DNA from: Flavobacteriales bacterium
GTDB taxonomy: Bacteria; Bacteroidota; Bacteroidia; Flavobacteriales_F; PHOS-HE28
Reading direction: 5' to 3'
Assembly (NCBI GenBank): GCA_016702645.1
Contig: JADJDP010000009.1
Coordinates: 1 to 64,000, forward strand
DNA length: 64,000 bases
The position numbers and the translations under genes are program-made. The first letter of the stretch is position 1. Each line of letters starts with the position of its first letter. Of this stretch, positions 62,536 through 64,000 are shown piece after piece. Below the pieces are notes generated by a model that worked only from the letters and a program-made list of their open reading frames with translations, had not been told where the DNA came from and did not search any database.

Positions 62536-64000
62536 ATGCGTCTCTTTTCCGCCCTTCCCGCCCTGCTCCTTGTCTCCAGCCTTCATGCCCAGCCCATTTG
62601 CGAGGACCTGAACGCGGGATTCACCCATAGCATCACTCCGAACGGTGTGCAGTTCAGCAATGGCACCACGGGCACCGGCGAGCAAACCACCTGGTTGTGG
62701 GTCTTCGGAGACGGCACCGTGAGCTATGAACCCCAGCCCTTCCACACCTACGCGACGGCTGGCACCTACGAGGTCTGCCTGTTCGCCAGCACCCTCTATT
62801 TCAATGGAAGCATCCCGCCCCTGACCTGTACGGATACGACCTGTACCGTGCTGACCATTGGTGGAGCCGACCCCTGCGATGATCTTGAGGCGTGCTTCGT
62901 GGCGTCACAAACGAGCGCGAACACGGTGTTCTTCAACAACTGCACGCAGCCGGGAACGAACACACAGTACGTCTGGACCTTCGGCGACGGAAGTGATGGC
63001 AGTTCCCCTTCGCCAACCCACACCTACTTGCAGCCCGGCTCCTACACGGTGTGCCTCAAGGCATACTGGAACGGTTGTCTGGACGAATTCTGCACGACGA
63101 TCGTGGTCGAAGGCTCCGTGGATCCCTGCGATGATCTGAACGCGGATTTCTGGTACGGTAACAACGGTATCCCTGGCAACATCTTCTATTCCGCAACCAC
63201 GGGCATCGGCCAGCACTGGATCTGGAGCTTTGGCGATGGAACGTATTCGGACGACGGCCCACAGGGCACACACACGTACACGGCAGCGGGCACGTACACC
63301 CTATGCCTTACCGTTTGGGATTGGATCCCCGGCACACAGGATACCTGTTCCGTGACCTCGTGCCAGACGGTGGTGATCGAAGGCGGCGATCCGTGCGATG
63401 ACTTGGAGGCGTGCTTCGTGACCAACGACTTCGGCAATGGAACTTTCTTCTTCGACAACTGCTCCAGCAACCAAGGCAATGGACAGTTCTATTGGACATT
63501 CGGTGATGGGACGGTGAGCACGGTGGTGAACGCCGAGCATCACTACGCCCAAGCCGGAACATACGAGGTCTGCCTGTATGCCTACTTCGGGAGCTGTGCG
63601 GATACCACCTGCACGACCGTGGTGGTAACCGAAGACATCGCCCCGTGTGATGGGCTCGAAGCAGGCTTCACCTGGTTCACCACTCCGAACGGTACGCAGT
63701 TCAGCAACGGCACCACGGGTACCGGGCAAACCACCACTTGGCATTGGACGTTCGGTGATGGCACCACGAGCAATGATGCGCAGCCCTTCCACACCTTCCC
63801 AGAACCGGGTGGGTATGAAGTATGCCTCCATGCGATCAGCATCTATCCTAACACGGCGGGCGGGGTCATCACCTGCGTGGACACGATATGTGCACTTGTT
63901 GTGGTCGATGGCGGCCCGGATTCGTGCGATGACCTCGAAGCCTGCTTCGTGGCATCGCAAACCGGGCAGACGACCGTGTTCTTCAACAACTGCACTTCGC
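62536..64000 (+). CDS. Secreted protein with tandem PKD repeats (3' end outside the window)
   Basis: At least 488 residues with no stop before the window end. Signal peptide MRLFSALPALLLVSSLHAQ. It is built of about 90-residue units, each starting CDDLEACF, CDDLNADF or CDGLEAGF and holding a PKD domain core (WVFGDGT, WTFGDGS, WSFGDGT, then YATAGTYEVCL-type turns). Cysteine pairs in C-L...TCTDTTC positions suggest disulfide-stabilised extracellular beta-sandwiches. PKD repeats act as adhesion or spacer modules of surface proteins; a C-terminal sorting domain is likely but not visible. Several units are near-identical at DNA level (for example 62873 and 63931), which implies recent duplication. 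Confidence 0.9.
   Translation, partial: MRLFSALPALLLVSSLHAQPICEDLNAGFTHSITPNGVQFSNGTTGTGEQTTWLWVFGDGTVSYEPQPFHTYATAGTYEVCLFASTLYFNGSIPPLTCTDTTCTVLTIGGADPCDDLEACFVASQTSANTVFFNNCTQPGTNTQYVWTFGDGSDGSSPSPTHTYLQPGSYTVCLKAYWNGCLDEFCTTIVVEGSVDPCDDLNADFWYGNNGIPGNIFYSATTGIGQHWIWSFGDGTYSDDGPQGTHTYTAAGTYTLCLTVWDWIPGTQDTCSVTSCQTVVIEGGDPCDDLEACFVTNDFGNGTFFFDNCSSNQGNGQFYWTFGDGTVSTVVNAEHHYAQAGTYEVCLYAYFGSCADTTCTTVVVTEDIAPCDGLEAGFTWFTTPNGTQFSNGTTGTGQTTTWHWTFGDGTTSNDAQPFHTFPEPGGYEVCLHAISIYPNTAGGVITCVDTICALVVVDGGPDSCDDLEACFVASQTGQTTVFFNNCTS

Noticed and set aside
62536..64000. Tandem repeats as a CRISPR array
   Set aside because: The repeats are coding, about 270 bp per unit and encode PKD domains; no short direct repeats with spacers are seen in the window.

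Overview
The window looks like a chromosomal stretch from an uncultivated, unusually G+C-rich member of the Bacteroidota, probably the order Flavobacteriales. The signs are a gliding-motility lipoprotein (GldH), an IPExxxVDY-family gene in the bacteroidetal acpP-fabF-rnc-pyk cluster, a type IX secretion C-terminal sorting domain, PKD-repeat and dockerin-like surface proteins, lipid A synthesis (LpxD), no convincing Shine-Dalgarno sequences, and many TAnnTTTG-type -7 promoter boxes. High G+C creates long antisense open frames (up to 678 codons), which are not genes.

Layout. 1-2.2 kb: a shredded Fic-family gene and a broken aldehyde dehydrogenase. 2.3-5.8 kb: a secreted beta-propeller/di-haem/dockerin-like protein. 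5.8-12.9 kb: lpxD divergent from uvrC, then DUF3667, family-2 glycosyltransferase, aldehyde dehydrogenase and LysE-type exporter genes. 12.8-15.3 kb: a minus-strand run YHS, DoxX, DinB-like, ATP-grasp. 15.4-24.8 kb: M28 peptidase-gpsA, a HEAT/cyclophilin lipoprotein, lysS, pgi/pmi, a GxxExxY (PD-(D/E)XK) gene bracketed by inverted repeats, and lipB. 24.8-29.4 kb: serine hydrolase, conserved hypothetical, DEDD exonuclease and a membrane protein. 29.4-45.3 kb: a long minus-strand block holB-ricT-gldH-PBP1A-scoA, then polyprenyl-phosphate glycosyltransferases and GT-C-like membrane proteins with scoB embedded among them. 45.5-50.6 kb: pgk, PPIase-pheS and an FAD oxidoreductase. 50.6-58.2 kb: methyltransferase, T9SS cargo, and pyk-IPExxxVDY-(outer-membrane protein)-rnc-fabF-acpP, then a nitroreductase. 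58.2-64 kb: purN, marC, rnhA, a biotin carrier, superoxide dismutase, a PfkB kinase, tRNA-Asn and a truncated PKD-repeat protein. No gene-free stretch exceeds 300 bases.

Many genes, including the normally essential pgk, pheS and rnc, are interrupted by one-base indels, often in G/C runs. This points to residual sequencing error rather than gene decay, and affected genes are annotated as full-length with the break marked.

The most interesting items are (i) the 468-bp GxxExxY cassette with about 31-bp terminal inverted repeats and repeat-like relatives elsewhere in the window, (ii) -7 boxes only 4-7 nt from many start codons, implying widespread leaderless mRNAs, and (iii) the succinyl-CoA:3-ketoacid transferase operon split by a glycosyltransferase-like gene.
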